Positions 57,028 to 64,000 of a stretch of DNA of 64,000 nt are shown here, in pieces. This stretch comes from Gracilibacillus timonensis (GTDB lineage: Bacteria; Bacillota; Bacilli; Bacillales; Amphibacillaceae). The notes below the pieces were generated by a model. The model did not search any database. It worked only from the letters and a program-made list of their open reading frames with translations, and was not told where the DNA came from. The stretch covers positions 496,001-560,000 of the forward strand of contig NZ_FLKH01000010.1 in the NCBI RefSeq assembly GCF_900086715.1, in the 5' to 3' direction. How positions within the stretch are numbered: position 1 is the first letter of the stretch; each line of letters opens with the position of its first letter. The translations under genes were made by a program, and so were the position numbers.

Positions 57028-57636
57028 CTATCGCTGGATAAACCATTGCGTCCAATAATTCCCATCCGATTGGTATCCAACACCCAAATGCGTGAGCTCT
57101 GCGTCTAGGATATGACGGCGGTGTCCTTCACTGTTTAGCCAGCTCTCTACTACTTCTTCCGCCGATGTTTGGCCAGCTGCAATGTTTTCTGCTGACTTCA
57201 CAGCCGGCACACCAAATTGTTCCAGCATATCCTGCGCCGAGCCGTACGTTGGAGAAGTATGGGAAAAATATTGGTGAGCTGCCATATCATCTGCCTTTTC
57301 TTGCGCTACACTGGCTAAAGACGAATCCATTTGTAAAGGAGAAATCCCATGCTCTTCTCTGGCTTGGTTGGTCAGTTGCAAAACTTTTGCAGCCTGATCA
57401 TTCTCTCTGGCATCCCCCATTGGACTCGTGGATGGCTGATTTGATTCATCAAAAATATTTTGCTCTCGCCCCGGTTGCACGGGAATTTCTCCTCGATCAG
57501 GTTGCCTGTCTTGTTGATAGCTAATATGTTGAGGCTGAACACCTTCGTCTTCCGGACCTAGTGAAGACTCACCACATCCCATCGTTATCACAGCGACAGC
57601 CAACAACATCAAAACGAATAAAATGGTTCTTTTCAT
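57028..57636 (-). CDS. CAP-domain (SCP/YkwD-like) lipoprotein
   Basis: About 202 residues. Signal peptide with lipobox AVITMGC, a Pro/Gln-rich linker, then a CAP domain (about residues 80-202): LTNQAREEHGISPLQ, HQYFSHTSP, SAENIAAGQ, and WLNSEGHRRHIL with GVGYQSDGNYW. CAP proteins of Bacillus (YkwD, YlbC) are exported and of unclear function. ATG 57636 follows AGAGGTG; the ATG at 57645 overlaps it. Confidence 0.92.
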   Translation of the reverse strand: MKRTILFVLMLLAVAVITMGCGESSLGPEDEGVQPQHISYQQDRQPDRGEIPVQPGREQNIFDESNQPSTSPMGDARENDQAAKVLQLTNQAREEHGISPLQMDSSLASVAQEKADDMAAHQYFSHTSPTYGSAQDMLEQFGVPAVKSAENIAAGQTSAEEVVESWLNSEGHRRHILDAELTHLGVGYQSDGNYWTQWFIQR

Positions 57637-57691
57637 TATCATCACCTCTAGGAATTTCCTACAGGTTTACTATGTGCGTGAGCATCCCATC

Positions 57692-58675
57692 TTATTCATG
57701 CCATTCTGCTAATTCTATTGCTCGTTTTTCTAATAAAGATTTTCTTGCTGCCAAGGCAACGGCAAAGCTATGCCAGCCATCCTCATAGGAGGACAAGATT
57801 TTCGAACGATCACCGGTAGCTACTGCATGTAAAAAAGCCTCACTTTCCCTGCGATACGGATTTTGTTTGGTGAGATATTTTTCTAATTTATTTGACGTTC
57901 GCTTTTCCAAATGACCTGTTTGCCAATCGATAATCCCTTGGTCGGTATATGCCTTCACCCCTACTTCGCCTACACCATCTGGCAACACCGCCGTATTACT
58001 TATTTGAACGATTACTCCATTTTCCATCGTTAATGTAAATAAGCCCACATCAGCCACCGTAACCGATGCATCCTTTTCTTTTGTGACCGCATTAGCCTCT
58101 TGGGCATAAATCGATTTCACCTCACCAAACAAGAAGCGAATCAAGTCTACAATATGTGTCGTCTGTTCATTGAATTGTCCACCTGATTGCGCTTGGTTCT
58201 TCCACCAGTATACATCAGGCATGGAGCCCATCCATTTACCGGTAACCGTACCCACCTGTACACCGGGGAGCATATCTCGGAATAATTGGATCGTATCCAT
58301 ATAACGAAAATGATAGCCTACCGAGGTGAGATGATTCGTTTCCTTAACCCTGTCTCTTACCTTCCTTACTTGCGCCTCTTCCACTCCCAAAGGCTTTTCC
58401 ACTAAAAAGGGAATACCGTGGTCAATCAGTAATTCTTCATAATTTTCGTGCCCCATCGGCGGTACACAGATATACACAGCATCCAGTTGCTCCTGTGCAA
58501 TCATCGACTCCAGTGTGGCATAACCAGTCGTATCATCATATCGAGCAGCGAAATTAGCTGCCTTTTCCTCAGAAGAACCGACAAAACCGACAACTTTTAC
58601 ATTTTCAAACTCCTTCAAAAAAGAAATATGATGTCTCGTAAATCCACCTGTACCAACAAAACCAACTCTAATCAT
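57692..58675 (-). CDS. Gfo/Idh/MocA-family oxidoreductase
   Basis: 327 residues. N-terminal Rossmann fold VGFVGTGGFTRHH, the catalytic EKPLG segment, then QSGGQFNEQTTHIVDLIRFLFG. The family oxidises or rearranges sugars and inositols with NAD(P). It stands between the CAP-domain gene and MATE gene on the minus strand, 56 bp before the former's ATG. Substrate cannot be deduced. Confidence 0.92.
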   Translation of the reverse strand: MIRVGFVGTGGFTRHHISFLKEFENVKVVGFVGSSEEKAANFAARYDDTTGYATLESMIAQEQLDAVYICVPPMGHENYEELLIDHGIPFLVEKPLGVEEAQVRKVRDRVKETNHLTSVGYHFRYMDTIQLFRDMLPGVQVGTVTGKWMGSMPDVYWWKNQAQSGGQFNEQTTHIVDLIRFLFGEVKSIYAQEANAVTKEKDASVTVADVGLFTLTMENGVIVQISNTAVLPDGVGEVGVKAYTDQGIIDWQTGHLEKRTSNKLEKYLTKQNPYRRESEAFLHAVATGDRSKILSSYEDGWHSFAVALAARKSLLEKRAIELAEWHE

Positions 58676-58763
58676 CGCATTTCACTCCCCTTTACTTATG
58701 ATATACGTTACACAAATCCTACACTAAAGCGATTACAAAGACAAGTTTTCTCGTCGACAAGCG

Positions 58764-60098
58764 CTACGAGAAAATCTGCTTATTCTTCCATTTCCCGAAT
58801 CGATAATAAAGAAACGCCAATAAGCTGCTAATCACAAAACTCATACCAATCCCATAGGCAATCCCTGTTTCCCCTAACCACTCGGACATCAGATAAGAAA
58901 GTGGATAACGCAAGATCCAGAAGGATAACAGATTCAAAATCATCACTTGGTACATGGCGCCAGAAGCCCTTACAATACCATTCAAGACAAAATTCACGCC
59001 AAGGAATGGATAAAAGAAGGCAATCACCATTAAATAATGAGTACCGAATTGTACGGCTCCTATTTCTTGAATAAACATGCGAATGGCCTGGTCTGCAAAT
59101 AGCACCAATAAACCGGCAAACACCAGCATAATCACTGTATTATAAGCCACTCCCAATAAGGCGATCTTCCTTACACGATCCCATTTTCCCACACCGATAT
59201 TCTGACCAGCCATACTGTTGACCGTCGCCCCTAAGGCTTGAGCAGGAAGCAAGATCACACTGTCTAAACGTTGCGCCGCGCTATAACCAGCAACAGCCGC
59301 TTCACCATGTGAGGTGACCACACTCATAATGGCAGCTGCCCCTGCCGAAATAATCGCCATTTGTAAACCAGATGGGATACCTAAATTCAGAATAAGCTTC
59401 ACTTCTGTCCAAGCAGGTAAGTGCGGTCGCTGCCATTCGATCAGCTGGTGTCTTATCACATACCATCCACCATAGATCATCGAAAAACCTTGTGACATAA
59501 TCGTAGCCACCGCTGCCCCTTGCACTCCCCAATCAAAACCAGCAATAAAAAGTGGATCTAGCACAATATTTAATAGCACCGCCAGACCAACGATGCGCAG
59601 CGGTGTCTTACTGTCACCCACCGCTCGTAACACTGTACTAATAAAATTGTAACCAACCAAAAACAAAATACCGACTGCATTGATCTGTAAATAAGTAGTT
59701 GAATCATCCAGCATGGCACTTGGTGTGCCTAAAAGCTGTAAAATAGGTTCAGCAAAAATAACACCTACTAATCCCATCAATACACCAATGCAGGTTAAGG
59801 TTACGACAAAGGCATTGATATACCTAGCCACTCCTGCTTCATTACCCTTTCCTTTTTGCTGGGAAAGAATCGTCAAGGTTGAATTATTAATACCAATCAC
59901 AAAGGAAAGCACGGTAAAAATGACTACTCCAGCTATATTAACCGCACCTAGGGCATTTGCGCCGATTAAATTGCCAATCCATAAGCTGTCTACTAACTGA
60001 TAAGAAACCTGCAGCAGCTGGGCTAATATAATCGGTCCCGAAAAATAAATCAAAGCTCCCATAAGATTTCCTTGTGTAAAATCCCGCTGCTTACTCAA
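58764..60098 (-). CDS. MATE-family efflux transporter
   Basis: About 444 residues with 12 helices in two similar halves (GNLMGALIYFSGPIILAQLLQVSYQLVDSLWIGN in pieces; later LNLGIPSGLQMAIISAGAAAIM). It belongs to the NorM/DinF-type multidrug and toxin exporters. TTG 60098 is the likely start because AGGAGGGG lies just before it; the upstream extension to 60137 lacks a site. Single gene. Confidence 0.9.
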   Translation of the reverse strand: MSKQRDFTQGNLMGALIYFSGPIILAQLLQVSYQLVDSLWIGNLIGANALGAVNIAGVVIFTVLSFVIGINNSTLTILSQQKGKGNEAGVARYINAFVVTLTCIGVLMGLVGVIFAEPILQLLGTPSAMLDDSTTYLQINAVGILFLVGYNFISTVLRAVGDSKTPLRIVGLAVLLNIVLDPLFIAGFDWGVQGAAVATIMSQGFSMIYGGWYVIRHQLIEWQRPHLPAWTEVKLILNLGIPSGLQMAIISAGAAAIMSVVTSHGEAAVAGYSAAQRLDSVILLPAQALGATVNSMAGQNIGVGKWDRVRKIALLGVAYNTVIMLVFAGLLVLFADQAIRMFIQEIGAVQFGTHYLMVIAFFYPFLGVNFVLNGIVRASGAMYQVMILNLLSFWILRYPLSYLMSEWLGETGIAYGIGMSFVISSLLAFLYYRFGKWKNKQIFS

Positions 60099-60595
60099 AC
60101 AATTCCCCTCCTGTTTATACAACCTGAGCCTAAGCAATAGACACCATTAGCTGAAATATGTTATGCTCCTCTGCCAGAAGAATTTTTCAGTTGATCCATT
60201 TATTTATATCAGATTTATCGTTTTCAGTTATGTTCACTATGTCATTACATGAACCGTCACATATAGTAATAATGGATCTTTTCTGCATAACAATTTCCAG
60301 TATACAATAAACCCCAGCACTTGCTACACACTTTTGCTCGGTGTTGCAAAAACAGCCTAGAAGACCCTTTACCAGATCTCCATCCCGTGATTTTTTACTT
60401 TCTTCTTTTTTTCACAGAATCTTAATCTCCTGGTAATACCATATACACAATTTTAGGGTATATTTAGTAATATGAGGGGTATAACATTTATCAAAGAAGG
60501 AAATACTTTTCTTAGAGAAGCAAAATAAACAGTAATATAAACCGTCGTTTCCACATACAATGATTATTTATGAGACAAAACAGGAGGTGAATGCA
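60099..60595. other. Spacer with no recognised element
   Basis: No coding frame or strong hairpin. I looked for a Fur box in front of the FbpA-like gene and found no good match. A TAGGGTATATTTAGTAATATGAGG stretch near 60456-60479 could hold the promoter. Confidence 0.35.
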
Positions 60596-60820
60596 GTGGC
60601 TTTTTTGCGAGAAGCAGTAGAAATGCAGAAACTGTACCTGATTGAACAATTAATGGCAAATGGTATTGTTGAACAAAATAACAACGATTTGTATCACAAA
60701 TCCATTAGTGAGATTGTACATGACTATGAACGATTTTGTTTAGAGTTCGATAAGGACCTTACACTCAAACTCTTGCGATATGACCCCAGTCAAAAAGACG
60801 AGAAGCTTAGTTTCCAATAA
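60596..60820 (+). CDS. FbpA-family protein (Fur-regulated basic protein A-like)
   Basis: 74 residues: FLREAVEMQKLYLIEQLMANGIVE and SEIVHDYERF match the FbpA domain. In B. subtilis FbpA is a small Fur-controlled protein of the iron-sparing response. GTG 60596 is the start, with AGGAGGTG six bases upstream. This protein is not basic overall, unlike its namesake. The left arm of a terminator hairpin overlaps its last codons. Confidence 0.8.
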   Translation: MAFLREAVEMQKLYLIEQLMANGIVEQNNNDLYHKSISEIVHDYERFCLEFDKDLTLKLLRYDPSQKDEKLSFQ

Positions 60821-60837
60821 GCTTCTCGTCTTTTCTT
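60797..60837 (+). terminator. Terminator overlapping the end of the FbpA-like gene
   Basis: AAAAGACGAGAAGCTT, 10-base loop, AAGCTTCTCGTCTTTT: a perfect 16-bp stem with a T-tail. The left arm encodes the last residues of the protein. Confidence 0.92.
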
Positions 60838-60905
60838 ATAAGCAAGGAAAGCATAATACTTAGTATAATAGGACTTGGAATGATTTTGACCTTGAACGAA
60901 TGGTG

Positions 60906-61382
60906 GTTGGATTATGTTAAGTAGTCCACTTTTGTAGGCAGTTGACTTTGACTGTTTTTTTGTGCTGGGCAAGCCGCTCCGGGAATATGCTACGCTAGGT
61001 AAAAGTACAACAATGCTTATCACTGTAAAGGAGGAAGCGTTCTACGTACATAGACGGTATGGTAACAAAAGAAGAAAATCGTCTACTGATTTTTTTGGCT
61101 GTGTCATGGATCATGCTACAAAATGGTTCTTTCATTTATAAAAGTCATAATGTATGACCGAATCATTCTCTGAACAAGTTTATCTAGCATGATGATGGTG
61201 CCTAGAATTCTACATCCTCGCAGTCATTCGATTGTAGTGCCACTATCCAGCGGAGGAAATAGGCGGAGAATCCTGTAAGAAAAGAGGAAAGTGGAACCTA
61301 TTTTCGAAGCGCCATCTAGCACAGACAAACAATCAACTTTACTATATGAATTAGATGGACTCGTTACTTAACATAATCCAAC
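60906..61382. mobile_element. MITE-like segment with perfect 18-bp inverted ends
   Basis: GTTGGATTATGTTAAGTA at 60906-60923 is repeated exactly in inverted orientation at 61365-61382, enclosing about 440 bases without a coding frame. A third, slightly diverged copy of the right end occurs at 45722-45745. It resembles a miniature inverted-repeat element or a decayed IS. Target duplications are not obvious. Confidence 0.6.
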
Positions 61383-61455
61383 TTATCGGCAGTTCAGTGA
61401 CTTCTTTGAATGGTCTATAGAACTGGGCGTTTTGTTATTTATGGATATTTTCTTT

Positions 61456-61773
61456 TTACCTGTCCTTTTGAATACCAAAACGCGCATTTATTTCTCCTCT
61501 GAGCAGCGCCTTCCTTTCTTGTTTTTTCTTGGCCCGGATCATATCCTGACGAATTTCGAAGGTCTGCACACCCTCTTCGCGTTTATTGGCAATATCAATC
61601 AATAATTCCACATCTGCAAACGAGTATTTACGGTTTCCTTTTGGCGAACGCTCGGGGAATACTAGCTTCCTTTCCTCATAGTAACGGATTTGTCTTTCCG
61701 ATAAACCCGTTAACTCACTCACAATCCCTATTGTTATTACCTTTCGATGTTTATATGAAGGACTTTCAGCCAT
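61456..61773 (-). CDS. tnrA: MerR-type nitrogen regulator TnrA
   Basis: 105 residues. N-terminal MerR HTH (ITIGIVSELTGLSERQIRYYEERKLV and KGNRKYSFADVELLIDIANKREEGV in pieces) and a short C-terminal tail RKALLRGEINARFG that contacts glutamine synthetase in TnrA. GlnR is longer and lacks this ending. ATG 61773 follows AGGTGG; GTG 61785 overlaps it. No glnA is adjacent. A TnrA-box lies upstream, so autoregulation is likely. Confidence 0.88.
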   Translation of the reverse strand: MAESPSYKHRKVITIGIVSELTGLSERQIRYYEERKLVFPERSPKGNRKYSFADVELLIDIANKREEGVQTFEIRQDMIRAKKKQERKALLRGEINARFGIQKDR

Positions 61774-61806
61774 TACTAGCACCACCTGATATCATGAAAT
61801 GTTAGG

Positions 61807-61902
61807 TAACTTTCCATACATTATATAACACCTCTGCTTATATTCCTAATTATATGTCAAGTTTCCTTACATTATTTCTATAGGTAGCTTTCCAATCATT
61901 AT
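61807..61902. promoter_or_regulatory. TnrA box within three imperfect 18-bp repeats
   Basis: TGTCAAGTTTCCTTACA at 61855-61871 fits TGTNAN7TNACA exactly. It overlaps the middle of three related 18-mers: 61807-61824, 61858-61875 and 61885-61902, all containing TTTCC and CATTAT. The outer two share AGGTARCTTTCCA more closely with each other than with the middle one. Confidence 0.7.
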
Positions 61903-61939
61903 TTCGTTAATATTATTAGTATAAGGAGGATTTATAATC

Positions 61940-62227
61940 ATGAAGATGTCAATCACGAAACCAGCAGCAAAATGGTTTATTAGAGAATTAAACCTAGAAG
62001 AAGGAGAAGCCGTGCGTTTCTTTGCCCGTTATGGTGGGTTTGGTGGTGTCCATAAAGGTTTTTCGCTTGCCCTTGATAAGGCGAGCCCGCATAATATTGG
62101 AGCAGAAATAACGGAGGAAGGTATCTTATTCTTCGTGGAGGATTCCGATCTCTGGTATTTTGATCAGATGGATTTCCATATCAAATACTCACGAAAATTC
62201 GATGAGATCGAATATGTTATCGAGTAA
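61940..62227 (+). CDS. HesB/YneR-type protein lacking cysteines
   Basis: 95 residues of the HesB/IscA-like fold (MSITKPAAKWFIRELNLEEGEAVRFFARYGG). Unlike Fe-S scaffold members it has no cysteine at all, as in B. subtilis YneR, so it should not hold a cluster in the usual way. AGGAGG precedes ATG 61940. Divergent from tnrA with repeated elements in the spacer. Function unknown. Confidence 0.88.
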   Translation: MKMSITKPAAKWFIRELNLEEGEAVRFFARYGGFGGVHKGFSLALDKASPHNIGAEITEEGILFFVEDSDLWYFDQMDFHIKYSRKFDEIEYVIE

Positions 62228-62242
62228 ACATTCAAAACGTGA

Positions 62243-62284
62243 GATGCCGTTAGATAATGCGTTGTCCTTGTCACTAACGGCATC
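62243..62284. terminator. Terminator after the HesB-like gene
   Basis: Perfect 11-bp arms (GATGCCGTTAG and complement) with a 20-base loop, followed by CCCAAGTCTTTT. Confidence 0.6.
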
Positions 62285-62302
62285 CCAAGTCTTTTAACGT
62301 GC

Positions 62303-62428
62303 TTAATAATTTGTTCTGTTTTTATTGATATACGTGAGTACGGCACCAACAACACTCAAAGAAAGTACAAACCATAACAATATTAGGGGCAGATACTCTA
62401 GTGGGATGATGTCAAAACTATTCACCAT
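62303..62428 (-). CDS. Possible 41-residue single-helix membrane peptide
   Basis: From ATG 62428 to TAA 62303 a frame encodes IIPLEYLPLILLWFVLSLSVVGAVLTYI in pieces: one long hydrophobic helix with a polar tail. The frame is also open and hydrophobic for about ten codons upstream. No good ribosome site is visible before the ATG. It could be a real small membrane protein or the end of a lost gene. Confidence 0.3.
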   Translation of the reverse strand: MVNSFDIIPLEYLPLILLWFVLSLSVVGAVLTYINKNRTNY

Positions 62429-62459
62429 CGGAGTTAACAAGATAATGCTTAACGTAAAT

Positions 62460-62539
62460 AAGAGCTACCAATGATTAGGCAGCTCTTATGTCTTGCTCAC
62501 TCACTAAGAAAACACGCCCTTTAGAAAGCATGTTTTCTT
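62460..62539 (-). terminator. Two hairpins downstream of the aminotransferase gene
   Basis: AAGAAAACA/TGTTTTCTT (62506-62539) and AAGAGCT/AGCTCTT (62460-62487), both between the aminotransferase stop codon and the small frame. The first begins seven bases past the stop. Confidence 0.6.
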
Positions 62540-62545
62540 TAGCTA

Positions 62546-63712
62546 TTATCCCTGATATTGCTCCACAAATCGTTTCATACGTCCCATTGCTTCGCGTAAT
62601 TGTTTGATAGAAGCAGCATAGGAACAACGAATATGACCTTCACCACTCTCTCCAAATACATGCCCTGGGACCACGGCTACACGTTGTTCTTCCAAGAGTT
62701 TTTGGGCAAATTCTTCAGAATGCAGTCCCGTCGATTTAATCGATGGGAAGACATAGAATGCTCCTCCCGGCAAATGGCAATCAAGCCCCATTTCATTCAA
62801 TTCTTTTACTACGAAATTACGACGCTGGCGATAACTTTCCCGCATTTCCAATACACTATCGTTTCCGCTTCGCAGCGCTTCAAGAGCACCATATTGTGAC
62901 ATCGTTGGCGCTGACATGATCGTATACTGATGAATTTTCGTCATCGCAGCAATCAAATCAGCAGGTGCCGCTACATAACCTAGCCGCCAGCCCGTCATCG
63001 CAAATGATTTGGAAAAACCTGAGATAACAATCGAATGTGCTTCCATTCCATCTACAGATGCAATACTGGCCGCCTGCTCATCATAGGATAATTCCGCATA
63101 AATTTCATCAGATAACACCATGATGTTATGTTCCTTTACAACTCCTGCAATGCCTTGTAACTCCTCTTTGCTTAAAACGGCACCTGTAGGATTATTAGGA
63201 CTACAGAGAATAACCGCCTTTGTTTGCGGTGTAATAGCCGCTTCGATCTGCTCTGGAGTAACCTTGAATTCATTTTCCGGTAAGGCACTAACCGTAATCG
63301 GCACGCCGCCAGCTAAGGATACAGCTGGGCCATACGATACAAAGCATGGTTCGACGACAATCACTTCTTCACCTGGGTTTAAAATAGCCCGCAAGGCCAA
63401 ATCAATCGCCTGGCTTGCCCCAACCGTCACCAAAAGCTGGTTCTCTGGATCATACTGGATAGAAAAGGTCTCCTGCAGATACTTGCTGATCTCTTCTCTT
63501 AATTCAATTAACCCAGCATTTGCGGTGTAAGCAGTGTATCCTTGTTCTAAAGAATGATAACTTGCCTCAATCACATTCCAAGGTGTGACAAAATCTGGTT
63601 CCCCTACCCCTAAAGAAATCACATTCTCCATTTTCGAAGCAAGGTCAAAGAATTTACGAATACCTGATGGCTTTAACGACTCCACATGATCGGCTAAAAA
63701 TTGGGAACTCAT
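62546..63712 (-). CDS. Class I PLP aminotransferase (AlaT/YugH type)
   Basis: 388 residues. ISLGVGEPDFVTPW, AVILCSPNNPTGAVLS, the PLP lysine in VISGFSKSFAMTGWRLGY, and GHIRCSYAASI are typical of family I-gamma aminotransferases. The start overlaps the stop of the Lrp-type gene by four bases (ATGA). In B. subtilis the pair yugG-yugH (alaR-alaT) encodes an Lrp-type regulator and an alanine transaminase; the same function is likely, but aspartate or aromatic specificity is possible. Confidence 0.9.
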   Translation of the reverse strand: MSSQFLADHVESLKPSGIRKFFDLASKMENVISLGVGEPDFVTPWNVIEASYHSLEQGYTAYTANAGLIELREEISKYLQETFSIQYDPENQLLVTVGASQAIDLALRAILNPGEEVIVVEPCFVSYGPAVSLAGGVPITVSALPENEFKVTPEQIEAAITPQTKAVILCSPNNPTGAVLSKEELQGIAGVVKEHNIMVLSDEIYAELSYDEQAASIASVDGMEAHSIVISGFSKSFAMTGWRLGYVAAPADLIAAMTKIHQYTIMSAPTMSQYGALEALRSGNDSVLEMRESYRQRRNFVVKELNEMGLDCHLPGGAFYVFPSIKSTGLHSEEFAQKLLEEQRVAVVPGHVFGESGEGHIRCSYAASIKQLREAMGRMKRFVEQYQG

Positions 63713-64000
63713 GGGCTCACCATGATTCGTTTATCCGTATCTTCCCCATCATCGAAAATAATTCCATCATGTTTATATTTCTTCAAAATAAAATGAGTGG
63801 TAGTGGATAATACCGTATCTAGGGTGGATAATTTATCAGAAACAAACCGGCTCACTTCCATCATTGTTTTCCCTTCAACGGAGACGCTTAAATCATAAGC
63901 ACCTGACATCAAGTACACAGCCTTCACTTCAGGGAAACGATAAATACGCGAGGCAATTTTATCAAAACCCAACCCGCGCACTGGCGTGACCTTCACATCA
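63709..64000 (-). CDS. Lrp/AsnC-family regulator (C-terminal part)
   Basis: About 97 C-terminal residues; the gene runs off the right edge, and the GTG at 63996 is internal. The visible part is the RAM/AsnC ligand-binding domain (KAVYLMSGAYDLSVSVEG, then LDTVLSTTTHFILKKYKHDG). It is translationally coupled to the aminotransferase, as in yugG-yugH (alaR-alaT). Confidence 0.88.
   Translation of the reverse strand, partial: DVKVTPVRGLGFDKIASRIYRFPEVKAVYLMSGAYDLSVSVEGKTMMEVSRFVSDKLSTLDTVLSTTTHFILKKYKHDGIIFDDGEDTDKRIMVSP

Overview
The window looks like a chromosomal segment from a low-GC, Gram-positive, salt- or alkali-adapted Bacillaceae species (Gracilibacillus, Amphibacillus or Halobacillus relatives are plausible). 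The reasons are an Mrp-type Na+/H+ antiporter operon, strong AGGAGG-type ribosome binding sites, TTG and GTG starts, TnrA, AraR, CcpA and Fur type control sites, an LPNTA cell-wall sorting signal and an FbpA-family protein. Most genes lie on the minus strand. I recognised no rRNA, tRNA, CRISPR array or replication origin. The species is inferred from gene content only.

Region by region: 1-2194 is the 3' end of the mrp operon (D to G). 2239-5631 holds a DUF1002 exported protein, an Rpn-type PD-(D/E)XK nuclease with a repeat-built coiled coil, RidA and YjbQ. 5685-9709 is a hexuronate module: uxaE-uxaC on the minus strand facing a divergent LacI-type regulator, with a 16-bp palindromic operator and a perfect cre site between them. 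9705-12316 holds a repeat-rich structured spacer, a split larC (nickel-pincer cofactor synthesis) and a sugar-isomerase-like TIM barrel. 13136-32066 is a large arabinan/arabinose locus: two GH51 arabinofuranosidases, an alditol-oxidase-like flavoprotein, an AraNPQ-type ABC importer without its ATPase, a cell-wall-anchored GH43 enzyme, a GPH symporter, a zinc dehydrogenase, AraR, AraA and AraD. No ribulokinase (araB) is visible. Putative AraR operators occur in pairs in front of five transcription units.

32327-35709 is an ABC exporter pair with a divergent TetR regulator. 35772-40095 is a decayed zone: a retropepsin-like gene with a nonsense codon abutting a group II intron RT remnant, a frameshifted unknown gene, a complete-looking IS200-type element, a twice-frameshifted gene, a phosphatase fragment, a frameshifted secreted protein beside a small membrane protein, and an IS91-type remnant. 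40213-45438 is purU and an argCJBD operon with a clear promoter. 45849-48994 is a Fur-controlled siderophore uptake system.

49032-64000 carries an MCP, an FAH-family enzyme, an MFS permease with a divergent AraC regulator, a GH2 glycosidase, a decayed AlbA_2 gene, a CAP-domain lipoprotein, a Gfo/Idh/MocA oxidoreductase, a MATE exporter, an FbpA-like protein, a MITE-like inverted-repeat segment, TnrA divergent from a cysteine-less HesB/YneR protein across three 18-bp repeats, and an AlaT/AlaR-type pair running off the right edge. The metabolic theme is plant polysaccharide use: extracellular arabinan cutting, import, debranching, and arabinose entry to the pentose phosphate pathway, with hexuronate use alongside. 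I do not see one clearly undescribed system. The best candidates for follow-up are the paired AraR operators, the MITE-like element, the tnrA/HesB repeats, the split larC without larA, and the secreted-protein/membrane-protein pair at 38.6-39.3 kb.
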